Origin: Caryophanales bacterium UBA5632
GTDB lineage: Bacteria > Bacillota_I > Bacilli_A > Izemoplasmatales > Hujiaoplasmataceae
NCBI GenBank assembly: GCA_002421405.1
Contig: DIJY01000012.1
Location: forward strand, 1-21,744
Direction: 5' to 3'
DNA: 21,744 nucleotides
Positions 7,686-15,573 of the stretch are shown here, piece after piece. The translations under genes and the position numbers were made by a program. Within the stretch, counting starts at the first letter, position 1. Each line of letters starts with the position of its first letter. The notes beneath the pieces were generated by a model. The model was not told the DNA's origin. It ran no database searches and saw nothing but the letters and a program-made list of their open reading frames with translations.

Positions 7686-8324
7686 ATGAAATTTTTTATT
7701 GATACAGCCAATTTAGAAGAGATTAAAGCCGCAAGTCAATGGGGTATCATTGTTGGCGTAACAACCAACCCTTCACTCATTGCCAAAGAGGGAAGAAACC
7801 TAGTCGATGTTATTAAAGAAATAACCAACCTGATTGATGGCCCTATTAGTGCAGAAGTTCAAGAAGGAACGGCTGAAGCCATGGTTAAAGAAGCTTTCAC
7901 TTACGCACAAATGCATCCAAATATAGTTATAAAAATACCGATGACTTTAGAAGGCATTAAAGCAGTCAGTGTATTATCAGCACATTCAATTAAAACGAAT
8001 GTGACACTTTGTTTTTCTGTTGCTCAAGCCATGATGGCTGCGAGTGCCGGTGCATCGTTCGTGTCACCTTTCATGGGTCGTCTCGATGATTATACCAATG
8101 ATCCGGAAGCGGGTTATACATTATTAGAAGATATCCGCATCGCCTATGATAATTATGGTATTGAAACCGAAATTATCGCTGCTTCAATTCGTCATTCAAA
8201 ACATGTCGAACAAGCTGCTTTGGCAGGTTCTGATATTGCTACGGTACCTTTCAAAGTCTTTGCGCAAATGATTGAACATCCTTTAACCACAAAAGGGCTA
8301 GAAATATTCCGTAACGCAAAATAA
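7686..8324 (+). CDS. tal: Transaldolase (short, TalC/YwjH type)
   Basis: A 212-residue cytoplasmic enzyme of the non-oxidative pentose phosphate pathway that moves dihydroxyacetone between sedoheptulose 7-phosphate and glyceraldehyde 3-phosphate. The length matches the short transaldolases of Bacillus and Thermotoga. VGVTTNPSLIAKEG is the family block near residue 24, and the Schiff-base lysine is K83 in IVIKIPMT. Two residues separate transaldolase from the related fructose-6-phosphate aldolase: here SAEV gives E57 (Gln in the aldolase) and SPFMGRLDD gives F129 (Tyr in the aldolase), so transaldolase is preferred. AGGAGG is perfectly placed before the ATG. It has its own promoter and a hairpin terminator, so it is monocistronic. 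Confidence 0.93.
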   Translation: MKFFIDTANLEEIKAASQWGIIVGVTTNPSLIAKEGRNLVDVIKEITNLIDGPISAEVQEGTAEAMVKEAFTYAQMHPNIVIKIPMTLEGIKAVSVLSAHSIKTNVTLCFSVAQAMMAASAGASFVSPFMGRLDDYTNDPEAGYTLLEDIRIAYDNYGIETEIIAASIRHSKHVEQAALAGSDIATVPFKVFAQMIEHPLTTKGLEIFRNAK

Positions 8325-8334
8325 CATCAACCCT

Positions 8335-8376
8335 AAAAGTCGGAGTCCTGTCAAATACAGACTTCGACTTTTTTGT
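8335..8376 (+). terminator. Intrinsic terminator after transaldolase
   Basis: AAAAGTCG (8335-8342) pairs with CGACTTTT (8365-8372), and AGTC/GACT extends the stem past a single G/T. A T run follows to about 8374. Confidence 0.85.
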
Positions 8377-8426
8377 AATCATTCATATCTTTTGCTAAAA
8401 AGCAACGATTGTGAGAGAATAGTATT

Positions 8427-8439
8427 TGTCGAATCGACA
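8427..8439 (+). promoter_or_regulatory. Perfect 13-bp palindrome before the PTS IIC gene
   Basis: TGTCGA-A-TCGACA is a perfect inverted repeat of two 6-bp arms around one base, ending 14 bases before the ATG and just ahead of the GAGGAAA ribosome site. Its place suggests an operator at the transcription start. No clear -10/-35 pair could be assigned for this gene, and no regulator is adjacent. Confidence 0.4.
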
Positions 8440-8453
8440 TAAAGAGGAAACCT

Positions 8454-9467
8454 ATGGAACAAATGTCTTGGAAGAAGAAACTTCTCGATTATTTTATAAA
8501 AACATTAAATGGGATGGCGTATGGTCTCTTTTCTACATTAATCATCGGGGTCATCATCCGTCAAATTGGAACATTGACCGGATTAGCGTTTTTAGGTGAT
8601 TTAGCCACTATTCTCGCTGGTTTAATGGGTATTGGTATTGGTATTGGCGTTGCTTATAGTTTAAATCTCACGGGCTTAAAATTAATTGTGGGAGCCATCG
8701 CCGGGGGAATCGCAACGAAAGTTGTCTCACCCGATCCGATGGTTGCATACTTAACAACCATATTGACCATTGAATTTTTGCGATTAGTGTTTAGAAAACC
8801 AACACCCGTCGATATCATTATCATTCCGCTTTTAGGAACGTTATTTGCTTTTGGCGTTTCATGGCTCATCGGACCACCGGTTGCGGCTTTTATGCAATCG
8901 ATTGGGATACTGATTCAGGCTGCAACAACCGTGCAACCGTTCTTAATGGGTATCATCATCGCTGTTGTGATGGGAGTTTTATTAACCGCTCCGGTTTCAT
9001 CCGCAGCCATCGCCATTTCGATTCAATTAGGGGGCATTGCCGGTGGTGCAGCTGTCATTGGCGGCGCAGTGCAAATGATTGGTTTTGCGGTCATGTCACG
9101 AAAAGACAATTCGATTGGAACGGTTTTATCAGTCGGGTTCGGAACTTCAATGTTGCAGTTTAAAAATATATTAAAAAAACCATTGATATGGTTGCCTACC
9201 ATTATTGTCAGTGCCATCTTGGGACCGATTTCAACCGTCTTGTTTAAAATGGAAACAAATTTCACTGGATCCGGCATGGGAACCGCTGGCTTCGTTGGGC
9301 AATTTGCGACCCTTGACGCGATGGGTTCATCTATCGGAGTATTGTTAATCATCGGACTGATGCATTTTTTACTACCGATCATCTTGGTTTTATCGATTGA
9401 TATCATCTTCCGTAAAATGGGATGGATTCAAACAGGCGATTTAGCACTTTCTGAAGTTAAAAAATAG
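8454..9467 (+). CDS. PTS IIC-type integral membrane protein (EIIC_2 family)
   Basis: A 337-residue polytopic membrane protein with about nine hydrophobic segments rich in Gly, Ile and Val. Segments such as LAGLMGIGIGIGVAYSLNLT, GAIAGGIATKV and GGIAGGAAVIGGAVQMIGFA match the PTS_EIIC_2 family, a IIC-like group often found without partner IIA/IIB proteins. No IIA, IIB, HPr or sugar kinase lies nearby, so phosphotransfer-driven uptake is not demonstrated. The sugar or other substrate is unknown. The start is supported by GAGGAAA seven bases upstream. It is monocistronic between two terminators. Confidence 0.75.
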   Translation: MEQMSWKKKLLDYFIKTLNGMAYGLFSTLIIGVIIRQIGTLTGLAFLGDLATILAGLMGIGIGIGVAYSLNLTGLKLIVGAIAGGIATKVVSPDPMVAYLTTILTIEFLRLVFRKPTPVDIIIIPLLGTLFAFGVSWLIGPPVAAFMQSIGILIQAATTVQPFLMGIIIAVVMGVLLTAPVSSAAIAISIQLGGIAGGAAVIGGAVQMIGFAVMSRKDNSIGTVLSVGFGTSMLQFKNILKKPLIWLPTIIVSAILGPISTVLFKMETNFTGSGMGTAGFVGQFATLDAMGSSIGVLLIIGLMHFLLPIILVLSIDIIFRKMGWIQTGDLALSEVKK

Positions 9468-9473
9468 ACGATG

Positions 9474-9507
9474 AAACGTTACATCATGAGATGTGGCGTT
9501 TTCTTTT
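9474..9507 (+). terminator. Intrinsic terminator after the PTS IIC gene
   Basis: A 12-bp stem: AAACGTTACATC (9474-9485) pairs with GATGTGGCGTTT (9490-9501) with two G-U wobbles, loop ATGA, then TCTTTT. Confidence 0.75.
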
Positions 9508-9516
9508 GGTGTAGCA

Positions 9517-9545
9517 TTGACATTTAGTGGTCATTGACATACAAT
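9517..9545 (+). promoter_or_regulatory. Promoter of the ABC/GtrA operon
   Basis: A perfect TTGACA (9517-9522), a 17-base spacer and TACAAT (9540-9545). The predicted start near 9552 lies after an in-frame ATG at 9534, so translation must begin further down, at 9573. CATTGACAT occurs twice, at 9515-9523 and 9532-9540, 17 bases apart. Confidence 0.8.
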
Positions 9546-9572
9546 TTGTTTGTTATGAAAGTGGGTGACACC

Positions 9573-10454
9573 ATGATAGAAGTCAAAAATTTAACTAAAA
9601 TCTATAATACGAAAAAAGGTATTTTCAATGTTAATTTTGATGTTCATGAGGGCGAAATATTTGGGTTTTTAGGACCTAACGGTGCAGGAAAAACCACAAC
9701 GATTCGACAACTGATGGGTTTTACGAATGCCAATGAGGGAGAATGTTTTATAAACGGTCTTGACGCGAGAAAAGATGCCGCCATTATCCAAAAAGACCTT
9801 GGGTATCTTCCGGGAGAAATTGCTTTTTTTGACCATATGACCGGAGATGAGTTTTTACATTTTATTTCAAGTTTGCACGGGATGAAAAACCCATCGAGAA
9901 AACAAGAATTAATTGATAAATTCGAATTGGAAACAAATCGCAAAATCCGTAAAATGTCAAAAGGGATGAAGCAAAAACTAGCATTAGTTGCCTCAATGAT
10001 GCACGATCCTAAGATATTGATTCTTGATGAGCCGACGAGTGGACTGGATCCCTTAATGCAAAAACGGTTTATTGACTTGATTCTTGAAGAAAAAAAGCGT
10101 GGAAAAACGGTTTTGATGTCTTCTCATCTCTTTGAAGAGGTCGAAAAAACTTGTGAGCGCGTCGCCATTATCAAAGAAGGTCGAATCGTTGCGATTGAAT
10201 CAATTCATAACCTCAAATCCCAAGTCAGAAAAAGTTATCGAGTTGGAGTAAATTCGCTTGAAGATGCCAAAATAATTCAAGGTTCGCCTTTAGAATATGT
10301 CATGATTGATCCACTTCATTTTGAAATTTTTATTAAAGATGATTATTCGCTCATGATAAGTACTTTAGCTTTAGTCCGTGTCACAGAACTGATTTCTCCA
10401 GAACAGTCGTTAGAACAGATATTTATCTCATTCTATGGCAAGGCGGGTGAGTAA
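9573..10454 (+). CDS. ABC transporter ATP-binding protein
   Basis: A 293-residue ATPase that powers an ABC-2 type exporter. Walker A GPNGAGKTT is at 34-42, the signature is a variant MSKGMKQK at 128-135, Walker B ILILDEP is at 148-154, and the H-loop histidine is H185 in SSHLFEEVE. A C-terminal accessory region of about 90 residues follows, as in many exporter ATPases of the BcrA/YtrB/DrrA type. ATG 9573 follows GTGGGTGA and the promoter; the in-frame ATG at 9555 sits at the transcript end and is less likely. One base separates its stop from the permease start. The exported molecule cannot be told from sequence. Confidence 0.92.
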   Translation: MIEVKNLTKIYNTKKGIFNVNFDVHEGEIFGFLGPNGAGKTTTIRQLMGFTNANEGECFINGLDARKDAAIIQKDLGYLPGEIAFFDHMTGDEFLHFISSLHGMKNPSRKQELIDKFELETNRKIRKMSKGMKQKLALVASMMHDPKILILDEPTSGLDPLMQKRFIDLILEEKKRGKTVLMSSHLFEEVEKTCERVAIIKEGRIVAIESIHNLKSQVRKSYRVGVNSLEDAKIIQGSPLEYVMIDPLHFEIFIKDDYSLMISTLALVRVTELISPEQSLEQIFISFYGKAGE

Positions 10455-10455
10455 G

Positions 10456-11256
10456 ATGTCTTGGGCATTATTCAAATCAAATATAAAATATAATTATTTA
10501 ATCTGGGCGTTGATGACAGCTATCTTTTTCATGTATTTTGCGATAATGCTTTCAATGTATGACCCCGAATATTTAGAGGCAATGCAGCAAGTCATGAATA
10601 TGCTTCCACCGAGTTTGGTTCAAGCCATGAATTTCGATAGTATGGGGACGGATCTTTACAGTTTCATGAGTGGATACATGTATGGCTTCTTACTGTTTTT
10701 GTTTCCAATGGTGGTTTCAATTATTATTAATCACCGGCTGGTCGCTTCACATGTGGATTCCGGTTCGATGGCTTATTTATTAGCTTCGCCGAACTCAAGA
10801 ACGAAAATAATCATCACTCAAATCATTTTTAGTCTTTTTTCTATTGCGATGTTGTTTATTGTTTATACCGGACTAGCTTTATTAACCAGTCAAGCGATGT
10901 TTCCGGATGAAATGCAGGTAGGGAACTTCTTGCTATTGAATTTATATGCTTTTATTCTTTATGCTGGATTGGGAGGTATTGGCTTTTTCTTCTCAACCTT
11001 ATTTAGCGATAAATCCATCAGTTTATCTTTTGGAATTGGTATTCCAGTTGCGTTTCTCATCTTTCAAATGTTGTCAAACGCTGATGAAAAATTAGAAGGG
11101 TTCAAATATTTAACGATGTTTACTTTATTTGATTTTGAAAAGGTTGGCATTGATAATGGATATGTCTGGTTATTTATGGGAATTTTATTATTCATAGCTG
11201 CTGTTTTTTATTCATGTTCGATTTATATTTTTAATAAGAAAAACTTATATGTTTAG
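10456..11256 (+). CDS. ABC-2 type permease
   Basis: A 266-residue membrane partner of the preceding ATPase with about six hydrophobic segments. A first helix near residues 15-35 is followed by an extracellular loop and paired helices such as FLLFLFPMVVSIIINHR. LLASPNSRTKIIITQI resembles the cytosolic coupling stretch of ABC-2 permeases. ATG 10456 is preferred over the in-frame ATG at 10435 because AAGGCGGGTGA lies just before it and it follows the ATPase stop by one base. The ATPase and this permease probably make a homodimeric or 2+2 exporter. Confidence 0.85.
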   Translation: MSWALFKSNIKYNYLIWALMTAIFFMYFAIMLSMYDPEYLEAMQQVMNMLPPSLVQAMNFDSMGTDLYSFMSGYMYGFLLFLFPMVVSIIINHRLVASHVDSGSMAYLLASPNSRTKIIITQIIFSLFSIAMLFIVYTGLALLTSQAMFPDEMQVGNFLLLNLYAFILYAGLGGIGFFFSTLFSDKSISLSFGIGIPVAFLIFQMLSNADEKLEGFKYLTMFTLFDFEKVGIDNGYVWLFMGILLFIAAVFYSCSIYIFNKKNLYV

Positions 11257-11264
11257 GGATCAAT

Positions 11265-11813
11265 ATGAATAAGCTCTTAGAAAAATCGAAACAATTAAAA
11301 CAAAATAACAAAACATTGTGGCAATTCATCGTTTTTACGCTTTTAAGTCTAGTAACGACGGTAATTGAACTTGGTTCATTCTCGCTATTAAATTACGTCC
11401 TTTTGACCTCTTTAAAAACAACACCTTTTCATTTCTGGGTATTCAACTATACCGTATTAGCCGGTGGGTTGTGTGCATTCCTCGCCTATATGATTTCGTT
11501 TGTGTTATCACAAACCTTTAATTTTATCGTTCAAAGAAAAGTTACTTTTGCGGCGAATAATAATCGTTTATACAGTGGTGTCATGTATGGAATCATGGTA
11601 TTATCCTTGTTTTTCTTACAACTTTGGATTCCGCAGTTATTAAGACCGTGGTTAGCAGGCATTACTGGCGGCGATTGGGCAGACTTCATATTAAAAAACG
11701 CGAATATGACTTTATCTTTCTTGATTCAGTTCCCGATGAACAAATGGGTCATCATGCGTCAAAAAAAGGTGGTTGTCTCGCCGACAGATTCAATCGAAAA
11801 GAAATCCGCTTAG
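11265..11813 (+). CDS. GtrA-like membrane protein
   Basis: A 182-residue protein with four predicted membrane helices (about 20-40, 60-80, 105-125 and 145-160). FNFIVQRKVTF (85-95) is the diagnostic GtrA motif after helix two. GtrA proteins help move polyprenyl-linked sugars across the membrane for surface glycosylation. Here it lies eight bases after an ABC permease in the same operon rather than next to a glycosyltransferase, so a role in surface polymer export is only suggested. Its TAG stop lies in the loop of the operon terminator. Confidence 0.82.
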   Translation: MNKLLEKSKQLKQNNKTLWQFIVFTLLSLVTTVIELGSFSLLNYVLLTSLKTTPFHFWVFNYTVLAGGLCAFLAYMISFVLSQTFNFIVQRKVTFAANNNRLYSGVMYGIMVLSLFFLQLWIPQLLRPWLAGITGGDWADFILKNANMTLSFLIQFPMNKWVIMRQKKVVVSPTDSIEKKSA

Positions 11814-11824
11814 CGGATTTTTTT
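11802..11824 (+). terminator. Intrinsic terminator overlapping the GtrA stop codon
   Basis: A perfect 8-bp stem AAATCCGC/GCGGATTT (11802-11809, 11813-11820) with loop TTA and a run of seven T. The last coding codons form the 5' arm and the TAG stop spans the loop. Confidence 0.9.
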
Positions 11825-11832
11825 AATGAATT

Positions 11833-11861
11833 TTCTTAAAGCAGTCATAAAATGTTATAAT
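11833..11861 (+). promoter_or_regulatory. Probable promoter of the AmmeMemoRadiSam operon
   Basis: A perfect TATAAT (11856-11861), but only a weak -35 (TTCTTA at 11833-11838, spacer 17). The leader to the ATG is about 65 bases. Confidence 0.55.
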
Positions 11862-11931
11862 AGTATCGTACTGAATCCTTCGATTTAAAGAAGAATCATC
11901 AATCAATTGTTCATTGAAGCGAGATGAGAAT

Positions 11932-12804
11932 ATGAGAGAAGCTATCTTGTATGAAAAAAAAGATAATGAAGCTGTTTGGTGCCATGTCTGTGAGCATCAT
12001 TGTCTAATTCATGAAGGCAAAAGAGGAATTTGTGGCGTTCGTGAAAATCGCCAAGGAATCCTTTATGCACTGAATTATGGAATAACCATTGCCTGTGCAA
12101 TCGATCCCATTGAAAAGAAGCCGCTTTATCATTACCTTCCAGGGACAAAAACATATTCCATCGCGACAGTTGGGTGTAATATGGTCTGCCCATGGTGTCA
12201 AAATTATGAGATTTCTCAATCACCAAAACCCAATCATGCAATTGAAGGAATTGAAATTTCGCCATTGGAACATGTCAATAGTGCTATTCTAAAGCAATGT
12301 CCTTCGATTGCTTATACCTACTCTGAACCGACTATTTTTATCGAATATGCCCTTGATATCATGAAAATTGCTCATCAAAAAGGTTTAAAAAATATTTGGG
12401 TTTCTAACGGGTTCATGTCGAATGAATCATTGGATAAAATCATACCGTATCTCGATGCGGTGAATATTGATTACAAAGGATCAGACGATAATTACATGAA
12501 GTTGTGCGGTGGAAAAGCAGAAATCATTGAAAGGAATCTTATTCGATTATATCAAGCGGGAGTCCACGTAGAAATTACAACGTTGGTCATTCCTGATGTC
12601 AATGACTCAAAAGAACAATTTGAAGTCATTGCGGCTTTTATCGCCAAGCATTTAAGCAAAGAGACGCCTTGGCATCTCTCAAGGTTTTTCCCAGCTTGGA
12701 AGATGAAATCAACAAAAATAACCCCGATTTTAACCCTTGAACTCGCTAAAAGTATTGGTATCAAATCAGGACTCACCAATATCCATATTGGAAATGTATG
12801 GTAA
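11932..12804 (+). CDS. AmmeMemoRadiSam system radical SAM enzyme
   Basis: A 290-residue radical S-adenosylmethionine enzyme related to pyruvate formate-lyase activators. The 4Fe-4S site is C82-x3-C86-x2-C89 in VGCNMVCPWCQN. Before it comes an N-terminal cysteine cluster C17-x2-C20-x3-C24-x9-C34 (WCHVCEHHCLI and GICGVR), typical of this subfamily and likely to hold a further metal centre. The block TYSEPTIFIEYALDIM is the family's conserved mid-barrel stretch. ATG 11932 is chosen over the in-frame TTG at 11914, which lacks a ribosome site; the site before the ATG is itself weak (GAGATGAG). A Memo-AMMECR1 fusion gene follows after 12 bases, which is the named three-part set. The set recurs across bacteria and archaea; its reaction and substrate are not established. 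Confidence 0.93.
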   Translation: MREAILYEKKDNEAVWCHVCEHHCLIHEGKRGICGVRENRQGILYALNYGITIACAIDPIEKKPLYHYLPGTKTYSIATVGCNMVCPWCQNYEISQSPKPNHAIEGIEISPLEHVNSAILKQCPSIAYTYSEPTIFIEYALDIMKIAHQKGLKNIWVSNGFMSNESLDKIIPYLDAVNIDYKGSDDNYMKLCGGKAEIIERNLIRLYQAGVHVEITTLVIPDVNDSKEQFEVIAAFIAKHLSKETPWHLSRFFPAWKMKSTKITPILTLELAKSIGIKSGLTNIHIGNVW

Positions 12805-12816
12805 GGAAGTGAAATT

Positions 12817-14202
12817 ATGGCATTATTAAAAGCGTTTATTGTCCCGCATCCACCGATTATTATTCCTGAAATTGGGCGGGGAGAAGAACGTAAAATAAGC
12901 AACACGATTCAGGCGTTTCATACCATCGCAAAAGAAATCAATGCTCTGAAACCAGAAACGATTATCATTATTTCTCCGCATGCAAAAGCCTATTCGGATT
13001 GTTTCAGTCTGCCCCTTTGCGATCGGGCCGAAGGAACATTTCGCGACTTTGGTGCATCGCAAGTCAAATTGAACGTTTCTTACAATCAACCATTAATTAA
13101 ATCAATTGTTCACAATTCGAACAAAATGGGAATTGATATTTATTCACAAGTAATTCAGAAAGACTCACTTGACCACGGAACCATGGTGCCGCTCTATTTC
13201 ATTCACCAGTACAATCAAGATTTTTCAGTTGTTCGAATACCTTTATCGGGTTTATCATCGGAAATTCATTATAAATTAGGTCAATCAATCCGTAAAGCGA
13301 TTGATGATACCAATCAAAAGGTCGTCATAATCGCATCTGGTGATTTATCGCACAAACTCAAAAAGGATGGGCCTTATGGTTTATCAAAAGAAGGTCCCTT
13401 GTTTGATCAAGAAATCACCGAAGCGATGGCGAAGGGTGATTTCTTAAAATTGATGACCATGGATGAAGATTTTTGCTACCAAGCAGCAGAATGCGGTCGT
13501 CGTTCATTCATTATCATGGCTGGTATCTTGGATGGCTATTCGGTTGCTTCAAAACTATTATCCTATGAAGGTCCTTTTGGCGTCGGATATGCCGTCGCTG
13601 AGTTTGAACCTCTTAATAAAGATGAATCACGACACTTTCTGAATGTTTATGAAACTCAATTGATTGAAACGGCTCAATTACGAAAAAATAACGAAGATTC
13701 CTATGTACAATTAGCGAGAAATTCACTTGAAAACTATGTTTTAACCAATAAAACGATAAAAGTTCCTGAAGGACTTCCATCGGAAATGCTCAAACAAAAA
13801 GCTGGCGTTTTCGTTTCTTTGAAAATCGCCGGAGCTCTTCGTGGTTGTATCGGGACGACAGGACCCACGACCGAAAATATCGCGACTGAAATCATTCAAA
13901 ATGCAATTAGCGCTGGATTGAAAGATCCTCGATTTAGTCCCGTTGAAATGAACGAACTTGGAAAAATCACTTATAGCGTTGACGTATTAGGCAAAGCAGA
14001 AGCCATTCAATCAAAGGCTGAACTGGATCCGATTCGTTATGGTGTTATCGTAAGATATCTTTACAAGAGCGGATTATTACTTCCAAATCTTGAAGGCGTC
14101 GATACGGTAGAGGAACAACTTAGTATCGCTTTAAGAAAAGCGGGAATAAAAGAAAGCGAACCTTATTCGATTCAACGTTTTGAAGTTATAAGACATTACT
14201 AA
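12817..14202 (+). CDS. Fused Memo-like (B) and AMMECR1 (A) protein
   Basis: A 461-residue fusion of the two non-radical parts of the AmmeMemoRadiSam system. Residues 1 to about 268 are a Memo/class III extradiol dioxygenase-like domain: H11 in VPHPPI, H55 in ISPHAKAY, H120 in LDHGTMVPL, H179 in SGDLSH and C226 in ECGRRS. H11, H55 and C226 appear to match the His/His/Cys metal set described for human MEMO1, so metal binding is probable. Residues about 290-461 are an AMMECR1 domain with its hallmark LRGCIGT (341-347, C344), followed by DPRFSPV and YSVDVLG. AAGGAAGTG lies just before the ATG. The methyltransferase gene follows after 31 bases. The fusion implies that both domains act on the same substrate or site; this is inference. 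Confidence 0.93.
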   Translation: MALLKAFIVPHPPIIIPEIGRGEERKISNTIQAFHTIAKEINALKPETIIIISPHAKAYSDCFSLPLCDRAEGTFRDFGASQVKLNVSYNQPLIKSIVHNSNKMGIDIYSQVIQKDSLDHGTMVPLYFIHQYNQDFSVVRIPLSGLSSEIHYKLGQSIRKAIDDTNQKVVIIASGDLSHKLKKDGPYGLSKEGPLFDQEITEAMAKGDFLKLMTMDEDFCYQAAECGRRSFIIMAGILDGYSVASKLLSYEGPFGVGYAVAEFEPLNKDESRHFLNVYETQLIETAQLRKNNEDSYVQLARNSLENYVLTNKTIKVPEGLPSEMLKQKAGVFVSLKIAGALRGCIGTTGPTTENIATEIIQNAISAGLKDPRFSPVEMNELGKITYSVDVLGKAEAIQSKAELDPIRYGVIVRYLYKSGLLLPNLEGVDTVEEQLSIALRKAGIKESEPYSIQRFEVIRHY

Positions 14203-14233
14203 TCCGATTGACTTAAAGGAAGGAATTATTTTT

Positions 14234-15379
14234 ATGTATGAATTAATCGCAACGACGACCTTTGGAATTGAGGCTATTGCTAAACGAGAATTAATCCAAC
14301 TCGGATTTGAAGTATTAAGAACTGAGAATGGAAAAGTGACATTTCTAAGTGATAGCAGTGGCATAGCTAAAGCAAACTTATGGTTAAGAAGTGTTGACCG
14401 GGTGCTTTTAAAAGTCGGTGAATTTAAAGCCATCACGTTTGATGAACTTTTTGATCAAACGGCTTCGCTGCCTTGGGAGGAATATCTTCCTAAAGATGCC
14501 AATTTTCCTGTCAATGGCAGTTCCGTTAAATCAACACTATTTAGCATTTCTGATTGCCAAGCGTTAGTTAAAAAGGCAATTGTTGAACGTTTGAAAAAAC
14601 ATTATGACGTAGCTTGGTTCCCTGAAACGGGCGATGAATACAGTATCAAGGTTTCAATGCTTAACGACATCGCAACTTTAACGATTGATACCAGTGGAGT
14701 TGCATTACATAAAAGAGGATATCGTCAAAAAGCCGTGACGGCCCCTTTGAAAGAGACGTTGGCCGCATCGATGATTATGCTGAGCTATTGGAATAAAGAG
14801 CGAATATTATTCGACCCATTCTGCGGTTCAGGTACCATTCCGATTGAAGCCGCGATGATAGCGAGAAACATTGCACCAGGATTATACCGAGACTTTGCGG
14901 CGAAACATTGGCCTTGGATCGGTGAAGAAATCTGGAAAGAACAGATTAGACTAGCTTTTCAAGCGATTAATCTCGACATTGAAGTAAAAATCTTTGCGAG
15001 TGATATTGATTCTAATAGCCTTGAGGCTGCGAAAGAAAACGCTGAAGAAGCGGGAGTAATCGATTGTATTGAATTTTCGCAAGCGGATTTTAAAGCGGTG
15101 AACTATGATTTACCCTATTCGGTTCTCATCACCAATCCGCCCTATGGCGATCGTTTAACTGAAGAAGATTACAATATCAAACAACTTTACATCGATTTTA
15201 GCGGATTAATTGAAAAATTGTCGACTTGGTCAATTTATGTGATTTCTTCAAACACCAACTTTGTAAATACTTTAAAACGGAAACCTGATCGTGAGAGAAA
15301 GTTATACAATGGCAATATTGAAACGCATTATTATCAATTTTATGGTCCAAAACCACCGTTAAAAGACTCAATTATTTGA
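14234..15379 (+). CDS. THUMP-domain 23S rRNA guanine-N2 methyltransferase (RlmL/YpsC type)
   Basis: A 381-residue SAM-dependent RNA methyltransferase. The N-terminus MYELIATTTFGIEAIAKREL and residues to about 155 form the ferredoxin-like and THUMP RNA-binding part. The Rossmann domain then shows motif I DPFCGSGTIPIEAAMIAR (194-211), FASDID (254-259) for the SAM ribose, and catalytic NPPYGDRL (301-308), the amino-methylating motif of m2G enzymes. Length matches the single-domain Bacillus YpsC rather than the fused E. coli RlmKL. The target is probably a guanine such as G2445 of 23S rRNA; the site is inferred from family. AAAGGAAGG precedes the ATG. It is the last gene of the AmmeMemoRadiSam transcription unit. 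Confidence 0.9.
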   Translation: MYELIATTTFGIEAIAKRELIQLGFEVLRTENGKVTFLSDSSGIAKANLWLRSVDRVLLKVGEFKAITFDELFDQTASLPWEEYLPKDANFPVNGSSVKSTLFSISDCQALVKKAIVERLKKHYDVAWFPETGDEYSIKVSMLNDIATLTIDTSGVALHKRGYRQKAVTAPLKETLAASMIMLSYWNKERILFDPFCGSGTIPIEAAMIARNIAPGLYRDFAAKHWPWIGEEIWKEQIRLAFQAINLDIEVKIFASDIDSNSLEAAKENAEEAGVIDCIEFSQADFKAVNYDLPYSVLITNPPYGDRLTEEDYNIKQLYIDFSGLIEKLSTWSIYVISSNTNFVNTLKRKPDRERKLYNGNIETHYYQFYGPKPPLKDSII

Positions 15380-15392
15380 ATAGTTGAAAGAG

Positions 15393-15427
15393 AATATCAC
15401 GATTTATTTATCGTGATATTTTTGTTT
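15393..15427 (+). terminator. Intrinsic terminator of the AmmeMemoRadiSam-methyltransferase operon
   Basis: A perfect 11-bp stem AATATCACGAT/ATCGTGATATT (15393-15403 and 15410-15420) with loop TTATTT, then TTTGTTT. Confidence 0.92.
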
Positions 15428-15470
15428 CTAACGATTAATGGACGATTCAATTAAAGTTCGAATCAAACAG

Positions 15471-15499
15471 TTGAAAAATACGGTCATATAGAATACAAT
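15471..15499 (+). promoter_or_regulatory. Promoter of the MATE gene leader
   Basis: TTGAAA (15471-15476), a 17-base spacer and TACAAT (15494-15499). The predicted start near 15506 gives a leader of about 107 bases before the MATE ATG. Confidence 0.7.
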
Positions 15500-15549
15500 A
15501 ATGGTGTTAAAATCGATATCAATAAATTGTTTTATTTTATTTAAAATAC

Positions 15550-15573
15550 AAAGTCGATATGCTCGACTTTTTC
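15550..15573 (+). terminator. Hairpin in the MATE leader, possible attenuator
   Basis: A perfect 8-bp stem AAAGTCGA/TCGACTTT (15550-15557, 15563-15570) with loop TATGC, followed by TTC; with the arm this gives five T in a row. It lies between the promoter and the MATE start, so it would end most transcripts as a short RNA of about 65-70 bases unless it is bypassed. ATCGATATC upstream (about 15512-15520) could pair with part of the 5' arm (TCGATAT) as a weak antiterminator. Confidence 0.6.

Noticed and set aside
8654..9406. Reverse and alternate-frame readings inside the PTS IIC gene
   Set aside because: Shadows of a repetitive, Gly/Ile-rich membrane gene, with no ribosome site or family motif.
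9534..9572. N-terminal extension of the ABC ATPase from ATG 9534
   Set aside because: The codon lies inside the promoter; the conserved domain begins right at ATG 9573.
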